Assembly (NCBI GenBank): GCA_963546405.1
Contig: CAUUNL010000024.1
Span: 1 to 25,070 of the forward strand
Length of the DNA stretch: 25,070 nucleotides
DNA from: Abiotrophia defectiva_A
GTDB lineage: Bacteria > Bacillota > Bacilli > Lactobacillales > Aerococcaceae
Direction: 5' to 3'
Below are positions 7,297-15,496 of this stretch, one piece after another. Every line of letters begins with the position of its first letter. Position 1 is the first letter of the stretch. Under the pieces are notes generated by a model. That model worked only from the letters and a program-made list of their open reading frames with translations. It was not told the origin of the DNA and did not search any database. The translations under genes were made by a program, and so were the position numbers.

Positions 7297-8130
7297 TTAT
7301 GATTGTTTCTTCTTGTGTTTGGGTTTAAAAGGGACGAGCTTGCGGTCAGCGTCGCTGACTGAGCTGGAGGACTCTTCCCCTACGGGCGCTTCTTCATAGA
7401 CTTGATCAGACCCGACAACTTTCTTGACTGCTTGGAACTGAGAGGAGGCGTCGTCCTCCTGGTCTTGTTTATCTTTGGCAGAGGATGATGACGCGTTCGA
7501 TTGGGGCGCCTCTTGATTAGGCTCGACCGTCATCACTTCCTGGATTAATTTCTTCAATTCTTGCTTCTCTTCTTCGGTCAGGCTGCCGTCCTGCAAGAGG
7601 TGGCTTAAATCTTCCCGACCCTTGAGGCTAAAGCCGTCGTCGGCCACATATTCCTTAAGCTGGATGTTGAAGCGATTGACTTCCTTCTCTGGATAGAGGG
7701 CATCAAAGTCCGTGTCTTTGAGGATGGCTTCATACTGTGACAAGATAGTCATCATTTGGGCCTTCATCTCATTGAGCTGGTCCTTAAGTTGGGCCCCGCC
7801 TTCGACCAAATCATGGCTGTAGGCGGCGAACTCTTCCTTGTATTGGACCACTTGTTGGTTGGTCTGGTCGACTAGGCGTTGGGCCTCTTCCGTCGATTCT
7901 TGGACAATCTGATTACCTGTGCGGCGGGCATCCACAATCCCTTCCTTAAGGGCTTGTTCCATGTCCTGATATTTGACCATGTCTGCTTGCAGCTTGGTCA
8001 CTTGTGCTTGGATGTCAGCGACTTGCTTTTCCAGCTCACTGATGCGCTGATCCTTGGATTCAATGACGCGTTCTACCTGACTACGATTGTAGCCGAAGAA
8101 GCTTAATCCAATATGGGTTACTTGACTCAT
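7297..8130 (-). CDS. DivIVA/GpsB-like coiled-coil protein
   Basis: A 277-residue cytoplasmic protein. The first 20 residues (IGLSFFGYNRSQVERVIESK) resemble the N-terminal lipid-binding region of DivIVA-family proteins, with the G-Y-x-x-x-Q-V-x-x-F/V pattern. A long coiled coil follows to about residue 150 (ISELEKQVADIQAQVTKLQ and onward), then a less structured acidic, Ser-rich part and a basic tail ending KPKHKKKQS. Proteins of this kind organise division or polar growth, but the exact role is unknown. Start 8130 has AAAGGTGA upstream; two further upstream starts lack good ribosome sites. It is first in a probable transcription unit with prfC and nadV. Confidence 0.75.
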   Translation of the reverse strand: MSQVTHIGLSFFGYNRSQVERVIESKDQRISELEKQVADIQAQVTKLQADMVKYQDMEQALKEGIVDARRTGNQIVQESTEEAQRLVDQTNQQVVQYKEEFAAYSHDLVEGGAQLKDQLNEMKAQMMTILSQYEAILKDTDFDALYPEKEVNRFNIQLKEYVADDGFSLKGREDLSHLLQDGSLTEEEKQELKKLIQEVMTVEPNQEAPQSNASSSSAKDKQDQEDDASSQFQAVKKVVGSDQVYEEAPVGEESSSSVSDADRKLVPFKPKHKKKQS

Positions 8131-8170
8131 ATGGGTCACCTTTCTACTCATTCTAACTGTCCCTATTAGT

Positions 8171-8210
8171 TTATCAAAAAAACGGCGCCTTGGCATCCCT
8201 TTTTTGATAA
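8171..8210. terminator. AT-rich stem-loop after the asparaginase gene
   Basis: TTATCAAAAAA (8171-8181) pairs with TTTTTTGATAA (8200-8210) around a GC-richer loop. It lies 9 bp after the asparaginase stop on the minus strand. On the plus strand TTTTT follows. It is a plausible terminator, though not canonical on the minus strand. Confidence 0.5.
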
Positions 8211-8218
8211 TTTTTCAC

Positions 8219-9193
8219 TTATTTTGCCCCTAAATGAAAGGCCTGGGCGATATTGACCGGCGTCTGGCTATTAAGCAAGACCAGCAACTTGATGCGAGCC
8301 TTGACCCCACTCAAGCCCTGGGTGAAGATGACCCCGGCTTGGCGCAGCTGCTTGCCGCCCCCTTCATAGTCATAAACATCTTCCGTAATGCCGTTGAAGG
8401 CCCGCGACACCATGACTACTGGCAGGCCGGCGGCCAGCACCTTCTTAAGGCCAGCTAAGCTAGCCGGTGGCAGGTTACCTGCCCCTAAGCCTTCAATGAC
8501 CAGGCCGCTATAGGCGCCTGAGTCCACAATGTGGTCAAACAAATCAGCCGTCATGCCTGAGTAAGCCTTGAGCAGGGCTACTTGCTTGGTTAGGCTTTGG
8601 AGCTCATAGTGCTCAGTATGAATCAACTTTTGGAAGTAGAGAACTTGGTTCTTAGACACAATCCCATTAGGGCCAAAGGTTGGCGTCTGGAAGGTGGCCA
8701 CATTGGTGGTATGGGTCTTGGTCACATAGGTAGCCGTGTGGATTTCCTCGTTCATGACCACCATGACCCCCTTGCCCCGCGACTGGTCAGCGACGGCGGT
8801 GACGATAGCCGACCGCAAATTGGCCAGGCCATCCGAGCCCATTTCATTGCTGGAACGCATGGCTCCGGTAATGATGACCGGAATGTCTAGATTCAGAGTC
8901 AACTCCAGGAAATAGGCCGTCTCTTCCAAGGTGTCGGTCCCATGGGTGATGACCACCCCATCGAAATCGGCCTGATGGGCCTCAATCCAGTTCTTGAGTT
9001 CCAACATATGCTGGGGCGTCACATGAGGTGACGGCAGGTGGAAGAAGTCAATGATGGTCAAGTCAGCCAAGGAACGGAAGAGATTGCCTTCCTGGCTGAG
9101 CGGATTGGTGGAAGATGGCGAGACCTTACCCGTGGTCTGGTCCTCACTCATGGAGATGGTTCCCCCTGTGTTTAATATGGCAATCCGTTTCAT
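8219..9193 (-). CDS. ansA: L-asparaginase, cytoplasmic
   Basis: Hydrolyses L-asparagine to aspartate and ammonia. Its 324 residues fit the family. The first catalytic Thr is in LNTGGTIS (Thr12), and the second motif is THGTDTLEETAYFLEL with Thr86-Asp87. A conserved Lys is in YVTKTHTTNVATF, and ITGAMRSSNEMGSDG is also typical. There is no signal peptide, so it acts inside the cell. The start ATG (9193) follows AAAGGAGG by 10 bp. It appears to be a single-gene unit, with a stem-loop after the stop and a two-way terminator upstream. The small family includes enzymes with glutaminase side activity, which the sequence cannot separate. Confidence 0.93.
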   Translation of the reverse strand: MKRIAILNTGGTISMSEDQTTGKVSPSSTNPLSQEGNLFRSLADLTIIDFFHLPSPHVTPQHMLELKNWIEAHQADFDGVVITHGTDTLEETAYFLELTLNLDIPVIITGAMRSSNEMGSDGLANLRSAIVTAVADQSRGKGVMVVMNEEIHTATYVTKTHTTNVATFQTPTFGPNGIVSKNQVLYFQKLIHTEHYELQSLTKQVALLKAYSGMTADLFDHIVDSGAYSGLVIEGLGAGNLPPASLAGLKKVLAAGLPVVMVSRAFNGITEDVYDYEGGGKQLRQAGVIFTQGLSGVKARIKLLVLLNSQTPVNIAQAFHLGAK

Positions 9194-9310
9194 CCCTTGC
9201 CTCCCTCCTTTGGTCCTAATCGGCTATACAATACTTGCACCCCTTATTGTAACATGAATGCCCCCCAGTGTCTGTAACAAATTCCCTACAAAATGGCCGA
9301 CTTAAGGCTA

Positions 9311-9335
9311 AAAAAGAGGCCCTGGGGCCTCTTTT
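9311..9335. terminator. Bidirectional terminator upstream of the asparaginase gene
   Basis: AAAAGAGGCCC (9312-9322) and GGGCCTCTTTT (9325-9335) form an 11-bp perfect stem with a two-base loop and runs of A and T at each end. It lies where no plus-strand gene ends and 75-100 bp after the phosphodiesterase gene is reached from the right, so it probably ends that minus-strand unit. Confidence 0.75.
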
Positions 9336-9379
9336 AGGTGTGCTTAAATTGGCTTAACTAGGAAAAGAGTGAGCCCATG

Positions 9380-9425
9380 CCAACCTAGCTAGTGAGCCCG
9401 AACCAACCTAGCTAGTGAGCCCGAA
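9380..9425. repeat. Two perfect 23-bp tandem repeats
   Basis: The 23-bp unit at 9380-9402 repeats exactly at 9403-9425. A partial copy (GTGAGCCC) precedes it. The array ends at a small hairpin AACTAG/CTAGTT (9424-9440) that overlaps the stop codon of the phosphodiesterase gene. The role is unknown; it may simply be slippage in the 3' untranslated region. Confidence 0.8.
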
Positions 9426-9434
9426 CTAGTCCCG

Positions 9435-11213
9435 CTAGTTACCCGAAGCCAACTGGAGCAGATAGTCCAAGTAGTTGCCCTTATGGGACTGGAGCTTTTG
9501 GCGAATGCTAGCCACTTGATCCGGCTGGTCCGTAATGATGGCATCGACCGGTTTTTGCAGGTATTTACGAATTTTCTCATTATCATTAATGGTCCAGACA
9601 TAGACGGCCTTGCCCTGGTCGTGGGCCTGGTCAGCCAAGTAGTCCTGATAAGAGAAGTCCTCGATGACGAAGAAGTCCACTTGATTATGACCAAAGCCCC
9701 CTAGTTGGATGGGAATGACATAGCCGGTCTCTATTTCTGGCGCCAACCGCTCAATTTCTTCCATGACCTTGAGGTCTAAGGACATGGTCTTATACTGGGT
9801 CTCTACGCCCAGCTGACGCATTTTGTCGATAAAGATTTGAGCGTAATTGTCAGGCTCGCCCCCGTGAGGCTTGAGCTCGACTAGGAGCTTGACGCCCAGT
9901 TCTTTGGCTCGTTTGACATAGGCGTCAAAGGAAGGAATGGTGGCCTCCAGGCCGTCCTGACGCACGGTCAAACCCTCCACTTCCGCCAGCGTCATGTCTT
10001 GAACCCGGCGGTCAAGGCCGGCCAGGCGCTTGAGGTTGTAGTCGTGCATGACCACGAATTGCTGATCCTTGGTCAGCAGAATATCCATCTCTACCTGGTC
10101 TACCCCTTGGGCAGCCGCCGCTTCCAGGGCTGGGATGGTATTCTCCACTCCCTCGTCCACATAACCCCGATGGGCCACGACTTGCTGCTTAGTGTTAAGT
10201 CCACTGCTAAAGACTTCAAAGGCAGCCGACCCATAGGCCATGGCTCCCAGCAAGGCTAGCAGCAGGTAGAAGCGCCAACCGCGTTTGCCCTTGGCCTGGG
10301 CTAGCAAGTAAGGCTGACTTTCCAAAGGCCGCCCCAGGAAAATCAAGAGAATGGACATGACGCCCACCTTGGTGAAGAGGCCAAAGGCGAAGTTGACGCC
10401 CCGATAGAGGGTCAGGACGCCGGCCTGGAACCAGAGATTATCGGCCTTTGTATTGATTAGGAAGGCTAGGCTGGCACCTAGAATAATAAATAGAAAGCCC
10501 AAGATAGCCAGGATTACTTCAAAGCCCAGCAAGGCGCCCACTAGCTTGCGCTTGCCCTGGCGCGTGGCCTGCCAACTCATTTTAAGCGATTGGGAGAAGG
10601 CCTGGTCGCCAATGACCATGAGGGGAACCGTGTAAATCAGACGCAGGTTGAGATAGGATAGGACTAGAAAAACCAGCCCCACCATAACCGTCCCCATGGG
10701 GGTCTTCATCAATTCACCCGTAATGAATTCCGGCACATAAATGCCCTCCGTCAGACTGGACTCGAGGACCAAGCCACTGACTGGCAAGGTAATGAGCAAA
10801 TAACCAAAAAAACTAACAAAGTCCAACCCGTTCAAGGATTTAAGCCGGCCCAGGGAATGGGTCAGCAAGCCGCGGTAGGACAAGCGCTTGCCCTGGCGAC
10901 AGGCATCAATCACATAGGCCATGGCCGACAGTTCCAGGTAGAAGAGCAAGGCGAAGACCGCCCCCAGCACCAGCAGAATACCAATACTAAGCGGGTTAGC
11001 CAGCAGATGACTAATATTGTTTTTGTCCAGGTTGGTCTGGTCGGCCGCAATCAGAGCCAGCCGGAAGAGATAGACCAGCAGCCCGGCCCCTAGCCCACTG
11101 ACTAGGAATTGCAAGGCCGTCCCCATGGACAGCAGGACCAAGGCATGGCGCCTAATCAAACTTAGGGTCTGGCGGATGGGTTGGACTTTGTGGTGTGTAT
11201 GGGTAGGTGACAT
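9435..11213 (-). CDS. Membrane-anchored glycerophosphodiester phosphodiesterase
   Basis: A 592-residue fusion of an N-terminal membrane region and a C-terminal GDPD catalytic domain. Roughly seven or eight hydrophobic segments fill the first 340 residues (for example VLLSMGTALQFLVSGL, SIGILLVLGAVFALL, FYLLLALLGAMAYGSAA), as in the GPDPase_memb family. The catalytic part starts VVAHRGYVDEGVENTIPAL, followed by QVEMDILLTKD and FVVMHDYNLKRLAG; these carry the His, Glu, Asp and His that bind metal and act in catalysis. It would hydrolyse glycerophosphodiesters, from phospholipid or teichoic-acid breakdown, to glycerol phosphate and an alcohol, probably outside the membrane. GAGGAAG lies 7 bp before the ATG. 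Confidence 0.92.
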   Translation of the reverse strand: MSPTHTHHKVQPIRQTLSLIRRHALVLLSMGTALQFLVSGLGAGLLVYLFRLALIAADQTNLDKNNISHLLANPLSIGILLVLGAVFALLFYLELSAMAYVIDACRQGKRLSYRGLLTHSLGRLKSLNGLDFVSFFGYLLITLPVSGLVLESSLTEGIYVPEFITGELMKTPMGTVMVGLVFLVLSYLNLRLIYTVPLMVIGDQAFSQSLKMSWQATRQGKRKLVGALLGFEVILAILGFLFIILGASLAFLINTKADNLWFQAGVLTLYRGVNFAFGLFTKVGVMSILLIFLGRPLESQPYLLAQAKGKRGWRFYLLLALLGAMAYGSAAFEVFSSGLNTKQQVVAHRGYVDEGVENTIPALEAAAAQGVDQVEMDILLTKDQQFVVMHDYNLKRLAGLDRRVQDMTLAEVEGLTVRQDGLEATIPSFDAYVKRAKELGVKLLVELKPHGGEPDNYAQIFIDKMRQLGVETQYKTMSLDLKVMEEIERLAPEIETGYVIPIQLGGFGHNQVDFFVIEDFSYQDYLADQAHDQGKAVYVWTINDNEKIRKYLQKPVDAIITDQPDQVASIRQKLQSHKGNYLDYLLQLASGN

Positions 11214-11323
11214 AGAACTTCCTCATTATCTTAATCTAAACTTATCCAGTCCCGAGAACTGGGTCTCGTTTAGCCTAACATAAAAGTGATAAAAATCATA
11301 GGGCCATTCGCCAAAAATAAGCA

Positions 11324-11350
11324 CAAAAAAAGGAGCCGGAAGACGACTCC
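11324..11350 (-). terminator. Terminator of dps
   Basis: On the minus strand GGAGTCG and CGGCTCC pair with one mismatch around a five-base loop, followed by seven T. It lies 21 bp after the dps stop. A near copy with a perfect stem is at 15494-15520. Confidence 0.85.
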
Positions 11351-11371
11351 CAACTCCTTCAATTGATATTT

Positions 11372-11800
11372 TTAGCCCAAGTAAGCCTTCATGGTCCACA
11401 AGTGCTTGTCGTAGACAGCTTTCATGCCAATCAAGAGGTCTTGGCTGACTTCGTCGATGTCAGAATGGATGGCAGCTTCCAATTGAGTGCGGAAGAGCTC
11501 GAAGTCAGCAACGGTTTCTTCGACCATTTGACGCGCTGATTTTTCAGTCGTGTATGGCGCTTCCTTGATGGTTGCTAAGGCTAAGAACTCGCCTAAAGTT
11601 GAAACTGGCTTGCCGCCAATCATCAGGATGCGTTCTGCAACTTCGTCAAATTGTTCGTGAACTTCGTTATATTGCGTTTCGAAAAGTTCGTGCAATTTGT
11701 AGAAGGCTTGGCCCTTTACATAGAAGTGGTGTTGATGCAATTTCGCATATAAAACACCCAAGTTGGCTGTGATTTCGTTAAGATGTTGAACGGTTGACAT
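11372..11800 (-). CDS. dps: Dps-family ferritin-like DNA-protection protein
   Basis: A 142-residue protein expected to form a 12-subunit shell that oxidises and stores iron and limits oxidative damage. The ferroxidase residues at the subunit interface can be placed by their spacing: His25 and His37, Glu41, Asp52 and Glu56, in HHFYVKGQAFYKLHELFE and NEVHEQFDEVAERIL. The C-terminal signature is less obvious but the length fits. The start ATG at 11800 is preferred because AAAGGAG lies 9 bp upstream; a TTG two codons earlier is less likely. It has its own promoter (11852-11879) and terminator. A 109-bp copy of its 3' end is found at 15543-15651 between the two copper operons. Confidence 0.94.
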   Translation of the reverse strand: MSTVQHLNEITANLGVLYAKLHQHHFYVKGQAFYKLHELFETQYNEVHEQFDEVAERILMIGGKPVSTLGEFLALATIKEAPYTTEKSARQMVEETVADFELFRTQLEAAIHSDIDEVSQDLLIGMKAVYDKHLWTMKAYLG

Positions 11801-11851
11801 AATCAAACACTCCTTTACTTTTTTGATAGGATGACCCTATCTCTAACTACC

Positions 11852-11879
11852 ATTATAGACCTCTCAGATAGCAAAGCAA
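11852..11879 (-). promoter_or_regulatory. Promoter of dps
   Basis: Minus strand: TTGCTT (11874-11879), 16-bp spacer, perfect TATAAT (11852-11857). A short inverted repeat GATAGG/CCTATC (11825-11841) lies in the leader. I see no PerR-type box. Confidence 0.65.
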
Positions 11880-11926
11880 GGAATATGCACTTTTTATTGA
11901 GAATTATATAAACTTAGGTCTTGTTA

Positions 11927-12286
11927 TTAGAAGAATAGGCTAAGCAAGGCCAAGAAAGGCAAGCCACCCTGTTTGACTAGAATGGCCTTGTCGCTAGTGA
12001 CTGCCCCATAGGCCGCCACCACCAGAATGTTGATCAGCAAGACCATGGCCAACTCCTTGGGCGCCGAGGCAAAGTAAGCCGCATAGAGCAAGGACGCGCC
12101 AATAAAACCATTATAGACCCCTTGATTTTTCATGAGGGTATTGAACTTAGGCTCTGCCAGCTGCTCCCGACTAATAGAGAAAACCCGGCTGGTAGCTTGC
12201 GAAGTCGTCGCCACCGTCTCCAGATACATAATATAGAAGAAAAGCAAGGCCGATAAAGTCATGAGAATCTTTGAAATAATGGACAT
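11927..12286 (-). CDS. DUF1304 family membrane protein
   Basis: A 119-residue integral membrane protein with about four hydrophobic segments (ILMTLSALLFFYIMYLE, NGFIGASLLYAAYFAS, MVLLINILVVAAYGAV, LPFLALLSLFF). The blocks KNQGVYNGFIGASLLY and VVAAYGAVTSDKAILVKQGGLPFLALL fit DUF1304, a family with no known function. AAAGGAG is 7 bp upstream of the ATG, and a strong promoter lies at 12326-12355. It sits between dps and the first copper operon; no counterpart exists next to the second copper operon, which matters for the history of the duplication. Confidence 0.85.
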   Translation of the reverse strand: MSIISKILMTLSALLFFYIMYLETVATTSQATSRVFSISREQLAEPKFNTLMKNQGVYNGFIGASLLYAAYFASAPKELAMVLLINILVVAAYGAVTSDKAILVKQGGLPFLALLSLFF

Positions 12287-12325
12287 ATTGTTGCTCCTTT
12301 AAGTTGCTTAGTTAGTAACCTTGTC

Positions 12326-12355
12326 AGTATAAGAAGAGAGCCCCTAGCTTGTCAA
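12326..12355 (-). promoter_or_regulatory. Promoter of the DUF1304 gene
   Basis: Minus strand: perfect TTGACA (12350-12355), 18-bp spacer, TATACT (12326-12331). The tandem hairpin array begins about 50 bp upstream of it. Confidence 0.8.
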
Positions 12356-12404
12356 GCCTTGGGCTTGAGGCCGGAGTTTCTGCCACTCCCCCGGATACTG
12401 GCCT

Positions 12405-12650
12405 TTTTCCGGCCTTTTCCCGGCCTTTTCGTCCTAGCCAGTGGTCCACTCTTTAAAGTGGACCACTGGCTCCGCCTCTCTCCCCAGTTTTCGGCCTTTT
12501 TACAGCCTTTTCGCCCTAGCTAGTGGTCCACTCTTTAAAGTGGACCACTGGCTCTGACACTTTCCCTGGTTTCCAGCCTTTTCCCAGCCTTTCTGCCCGA
12601 GCTAGTGGTCCACTCTTCAGAGTGGACCACTAGCTCCAGCCCCTGTCCCG
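12405..12650. repeat. Three tandem 82-bp units, each with a 34-bp hairpin
   Basis: Hairpins occupy 12437-12470, 12519-12552 and 12601-12634, exactly 82 bp apart. Each has 14-bp arms (core AGTGGTCCACT with AGTGGACCACT) and a six-base loop (CTTTAA twice, CTTCAG once). Between hairpins the units share CGGCCTTTT-like words. At arm position 3 the pairs are C-G, T-G and T-A in units 1 to 3, so pairing survives sequence change. The array fills the 427-bp gap between the DUF1304 promoter and the copZ terminator; no gene is visible there. On either strand no clear T run follows, so they are not ordinary terminators. Confidence 0.9.
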
Positions 12651-12670
12651 GTTAACAGCCCAGAACCAAG

Positions 12671-12699
12671 GAAAAGACCAGCCCCGTAGAGCTAGTCTT
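12671..12699 (-). terminator. Terminator of the first copA-copZ operon
   Basis: Minus strand: AAGACTAGC pairs with GCTGGTCTT (one G-T) around an eight-base loop and is followed by TT. It lies 14 bp after the copZ stop. The same structure follows the second copZ. Confidence 0.75.
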
Positions 12700-12713
12700 C
12701 CTCCTTAACCCAA

Positions 12714-12914
12714 CTACTTAGTAGCCAGGACATATTTAGTTTGCGCCAAGACTTCTTGCAAGCTGGCTTGGTCAACTTGACCGGTGACGGTCACGCTTTT
12801 GCTGGCCAGATCAGTGGTGACGGCTTGGACGCCGGCAACCTGGCTAAGCAGGTTCTCAATATTCTTGGCACAGCCAACACATTTCATGGCTTCTACAAGA
12901 TAAGTTCTTTCCAT
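12714..12914 (-). CDS. copZ: Copper chaperone CopZ, copy 1
   Basis: A 66-residue single HMA domain that carries Cu(I) in the cytoplasm to CopA or to a CopY-type repressor. The metal site is MKCVGCAKN (C-x-x-C). The usual fold length is kept and there is no signal peptide. The start at 12914 is set by alignment with copy 2; a tandem ATG one codon earlier is also possible. Its ribosome site is odd: instead of AAAAGGAGAG as in copy 2 it has AAAA followed by eight G (12921-12928 on the plus strand as C). It lies 22 bp after copA1 and is probably co-transcribed with it. Confidence 0.93.
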   Translation of the reverse strand: MERTYLVEAMKCVGCAKNIENLLSQVAGVQAVTTDLASKSVTVTGQVDQASLQEVLAQTKYVLATK

Positions 12915-12936
12915 CATAAGCCCCCCCCTTTTAAAC

Positions 12937-15405
12937 CTATGCCTTAAAACGACGTAGGCGCAAGGCATTAAGGATGACGGAGACGGAGCTGAAGCTCATG
13001 GCCGCGCCCGCCAACATGGGGTTGAGGAGCGGCCCGCCAAAGAGGTGCAAGACCCCCATAGCTACTGGAATGCCTAGCACATTGTAGGCAAAGGCCCAGA
13101 ATAGGTTCTCCTTAATGTTGCGGATGGTGGCCTGACTGAGCTTGATGGCGGTCGCCACGCTAGTCAGGTCAGAGCCCATAAGGACCATGTCGGCCGACTC
13201 GATGGCTACGTCCGTCCCCCGGCCAATGGCCAAGCCCACATCTGCCTGGGCCAGAGCAGGCGCATCATTGATGCCGTCCCCTACCATGGCTACCTTGAGG
13301 CCTTGCTCCTGCAAATCAGCCACTACCTGGGCCTTGTCAGCAGGTAGAACGTCACTAATGACCTGGTCAATGCCAGCTTCTGCAGCCAAAGCCTGCGCCG
13401 TCTTGGCATTGTCGCCCGTCAACATAATGACCTGCAAGCCCATAGCCTTAAGGCGGCGGACAGCCTCTGGACTGGTCTCCTTGAGCGGGTCGGCTACCGC
13501 AATCAGGCCCAAGAGCTCTTCTCTAGTCCCAACATAAATTGGCGTTTTACCCGCAGCCGCCAAAGCCGCTGCCGGCTCCTCTGCCTGGCTCAAGTCCAGA
13601 CCAAGTTCTTGCATCATACGTTGATTACCTAAGAAATAGAAGGTCTTGCCATCTAGCACCCGAATCCCGTATCCAGTCAAGGATTGGAAGTCGGTCACTT
13701 CAGGCAAAGCCAGCTCCCGCTCACGGGCCCCGGCCACAATGGCCTGACCCAGTGGGTGCTCAGAGCTAACTTCAGCTGCAGCCGCCAAGGCTAGTAACTG
13801 ATCTGGCGTCCAGCCAGTCAAAGGCAGGACATCGGTCACTTGGGGTTGGCCCTGGGTCAGGGTCCCCGTCTTATCCAAGACTACCGCGTCCACTTGGTGG
13901 GCCATTTCCAGGGCGGTCCCGGACTTAATCAGGATGCCCTGCTCGGCCCCTTTACCAGTCCCCACCATAATGGCGGTTGGCGTGGCCAGACCCAGCGCAC
14001 AAGGACAGGCAATCACCAGGACGGCAATGCTAATGGTCAAGGCAAAGGCCCAGGACTGGCCACCAATCAGGTACCAGGCCAGACCTGCCACCAGGGCCAA
14101 GGTCATAACTACTGGCACGAAGACAGCCGAAACCCGGTCAGCCAACTGGGCAATTGGCGCCTTAGAGCCTTGGGCTGCTTGAACTAAATGAATAATCTGC
14201 GCCAAGGTAGTGTCTTGGCCCACTTTATTGGTTTCAACAATTAAAGACCCTTGCTGGTTAAGGCTGGCGCCCACCACTTGGTCGCCTACCTTTTTAGCCA
14301 CCGGCAGGCTCTCGCCAGTCAACATGGACTCGTCCACCCAGGATTGGCCTTCCACTACCCGGCCGTCGACCGGAATCTTTTGACCTGGACGGACCCGAAC
14401 TAGGTCACCCACTTGGACTTGATCCAATGGCAGGGTCACTTCCTGGCCATCGCGCAAGACCTGAGCCTCTTGAGGGGCCAGCTTAATCAAAGCCTGAATG
14501 GCAGCTGAGGTCTGACCCTTGGACCGGGCTTCGAAATATTTCCCTAGGGTCACTAGGGTCAGGATAACGCCGGCTGACTCATAATAGAGGGACATGGCCG
14601 CATGGTGGTTGCCCAACCAGACCTGAATACTACTATAGAGACTATAGGCTACCGCCGCACTAGTTCCCAGGGCCACCAGAGAATCCATATTAGGATGGCC
14701 CTTGACTAAATGCTTAAAGCCATTTAGGAAGAAGGACCGCCCCAGCCAGAGAATGGGCAGGGTCAAGGCCAGTTGCAGACTAACAAAGAGCTGGCCGCCC
14801 CCGCGATGGCTGAGCCAGGTTGGTAGGGTCAGCCCCACCATTTCGGCCATGGCTAGACAGAGCAGTGGCAAGGCGAAAATAGCCGACAGCCAGAAACGAC
14901 GCCAGAGGGCTGCTTGGTGGCTGGCCTTGGCTTGGGCCGCCTGATTCGCCTCTTGCTGGATTTGGGCCTGACTTGCACTTGCTTGATCCGTCAATAACTG
15001 GGCATGATAGCCAGCTGCTTCTACGGCCTGACTAATTTTCTCTACATCGATGGCGCCAAGTGGATAGGTCACCGTCAAGACTTGGGTGGCAAAATTCACT
15101 ACGGCTGAGGCCAGACCTGCTAAGCGTCCCACAGCCGCCTCCAGATTGGCAGCACAGGAAGCGCAGGACAGACCAGACACGGCAAAGTTCTGTGTCACCA
15201 GGGGCAGGACTAAATTATAACCCGCCGCCTGAACCGCTGCTTGCATGACTAGAGGGCAGACCTCGGCGTCCGCCTCTACGACTACTTTTTCAGTTGCTAA
15301 GTTAACATGGGCAGACTGGACGCCTGCCACAGCCTGCAGGGCCACTTCCACTGCATGGGCACAAGAAGCGCAAGACAAGCCTTGAATCGCATATTCTTGT
15401 GACAT
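12937..15405 (-). CDS. copA: Cu(I)-exporting P1B-type ATPase CopA, copy 1
   Basis: Pumps Cu(I) out of the cytoplasm using ATP. Its 822 residues hold two N-terminal HMA domains with C-x-x-C at residues 12-15 and 81-84 (GLSCASC twice), eight expected membrane segments, the translocation motif ACPCALG, the phosphorylation site DKTGTLT, HPLGQA in the nucleotide domain, TGDN and GDGINDAP. YNVLGIP and MSFSSVSV near the end fit the Cu(I) subgroup. The start at 15405 has AAGG 8 bp upstream. It shares nearly the whole core with copy 2, but the HMA region (about 70-75 percent identical by eye) and a patch in the nucleotide domain differ. The promoter is a hybrid with imperfect cop boxes. Confidence 0.97.
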   Translation of the reverse strand: MSQEYAIQGLSCASCAHAVEVALQAVAGVQSAHVNLATEKVVVEADAEVCPLVMQAAVQAAGYNLVLPLVTQNFAVSGLSCASCAANLEAAVGRLAGLASAVVNFATQVLTVTYPLGAIDVEKISQAVEAAGYHAQLLTDQASASQAQIQQEANQAAQAKASHQAALWRRFWLSAIFALPLLCLAMAEMVGLTLPTWLSHRGGGQLFVSLQLALTLPILWLGRSFFLNGFKHLVKGHPNMDSLVALGTSAAVAYSLYSSIQVWLGNHHAAMSLYYESAGVILTLVTLGKYFEARSKGQTSAAIQALIKLAPQEAQVLRDGQEVTLPLDQVQVGDLVRVRPGQKIPVDGRVVEGQSWVDESMLTGESLPVAKKVGDQVVGASLNQQGSLIVETNKVGQDTTLAQIIHLVQAAQGSKAPIAQLADRVSAVFVPVVMTLALVAGLAWYLIGGQSWAFALTISIAVLVIACPCALGLATPTAIMVGTGKGAEQGILIKSGTALEMAHQVDAVVLDKTGTLTQGQPQVTDVLPLTGWTPDQLLALAAAAEVSSEHPLGQAIVAGARERELALPEVTDFQSLTGYGIRVLDGKTFYFLGNQRMMQELGLDLSQAEEPAAALAAAGKTPIYVGTREELLGLIAVADPLKETSPEAVRRLKAMGLQVIMLTGDNAKTAQALAAEAGIDQVISDVLPADKAQVVADLQEQGLKVAMVGDGINDAPALAQADVGLAIGRGTDVAIESADMVLMGSDLTSVATAIKLSQATIRNIKENLFWAFAYNVLGIPVAMGVLHLFGGPLLNPMLAGAAMSFSSVSVILNALRLRRFKA

Positions 15406-15439
15406 GGTCATCACCTTCCTCAATCCAAATCGTCAAGAT

Positions 15440-15496
15440 TACATCCGTAACCTCTTTTCACAAATCTAGTATAGCATACAAAGTTTCAGATGTAAA
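15440..15496 (-). promoter_or_regulatory. Promoter of copA copy 1 with two degenerate cop boxes
   Basis: Minus strand: TTTACA (15491-15496), 17-bp spacer, TATACT (15468-15473). Against the CopY pattern TACA-NN-TGTA, the -35 site reads TACATCTGAA and the downstream site TACGGATGTA, one mismatch each. The first bases of the -35 are the end of the upstream terminator T run. Confidence 0.75.

Noticed and set aside
12357..12393. Similarity between this stretch and 24105-24140 (shared GGCTTGAG and CCACTCCCC words)
   Set aside because: Short and gapped; could be a fragment of the same intergenic family but may be chance in GC-rich spacer DNA.
12405..12650. Hairpin array as a CRISPR
   Set aside because: Repeats are 82-bp units with long self-complementary cores, and the intervals between hairpins are related to each other rather than unique; no cas genes.
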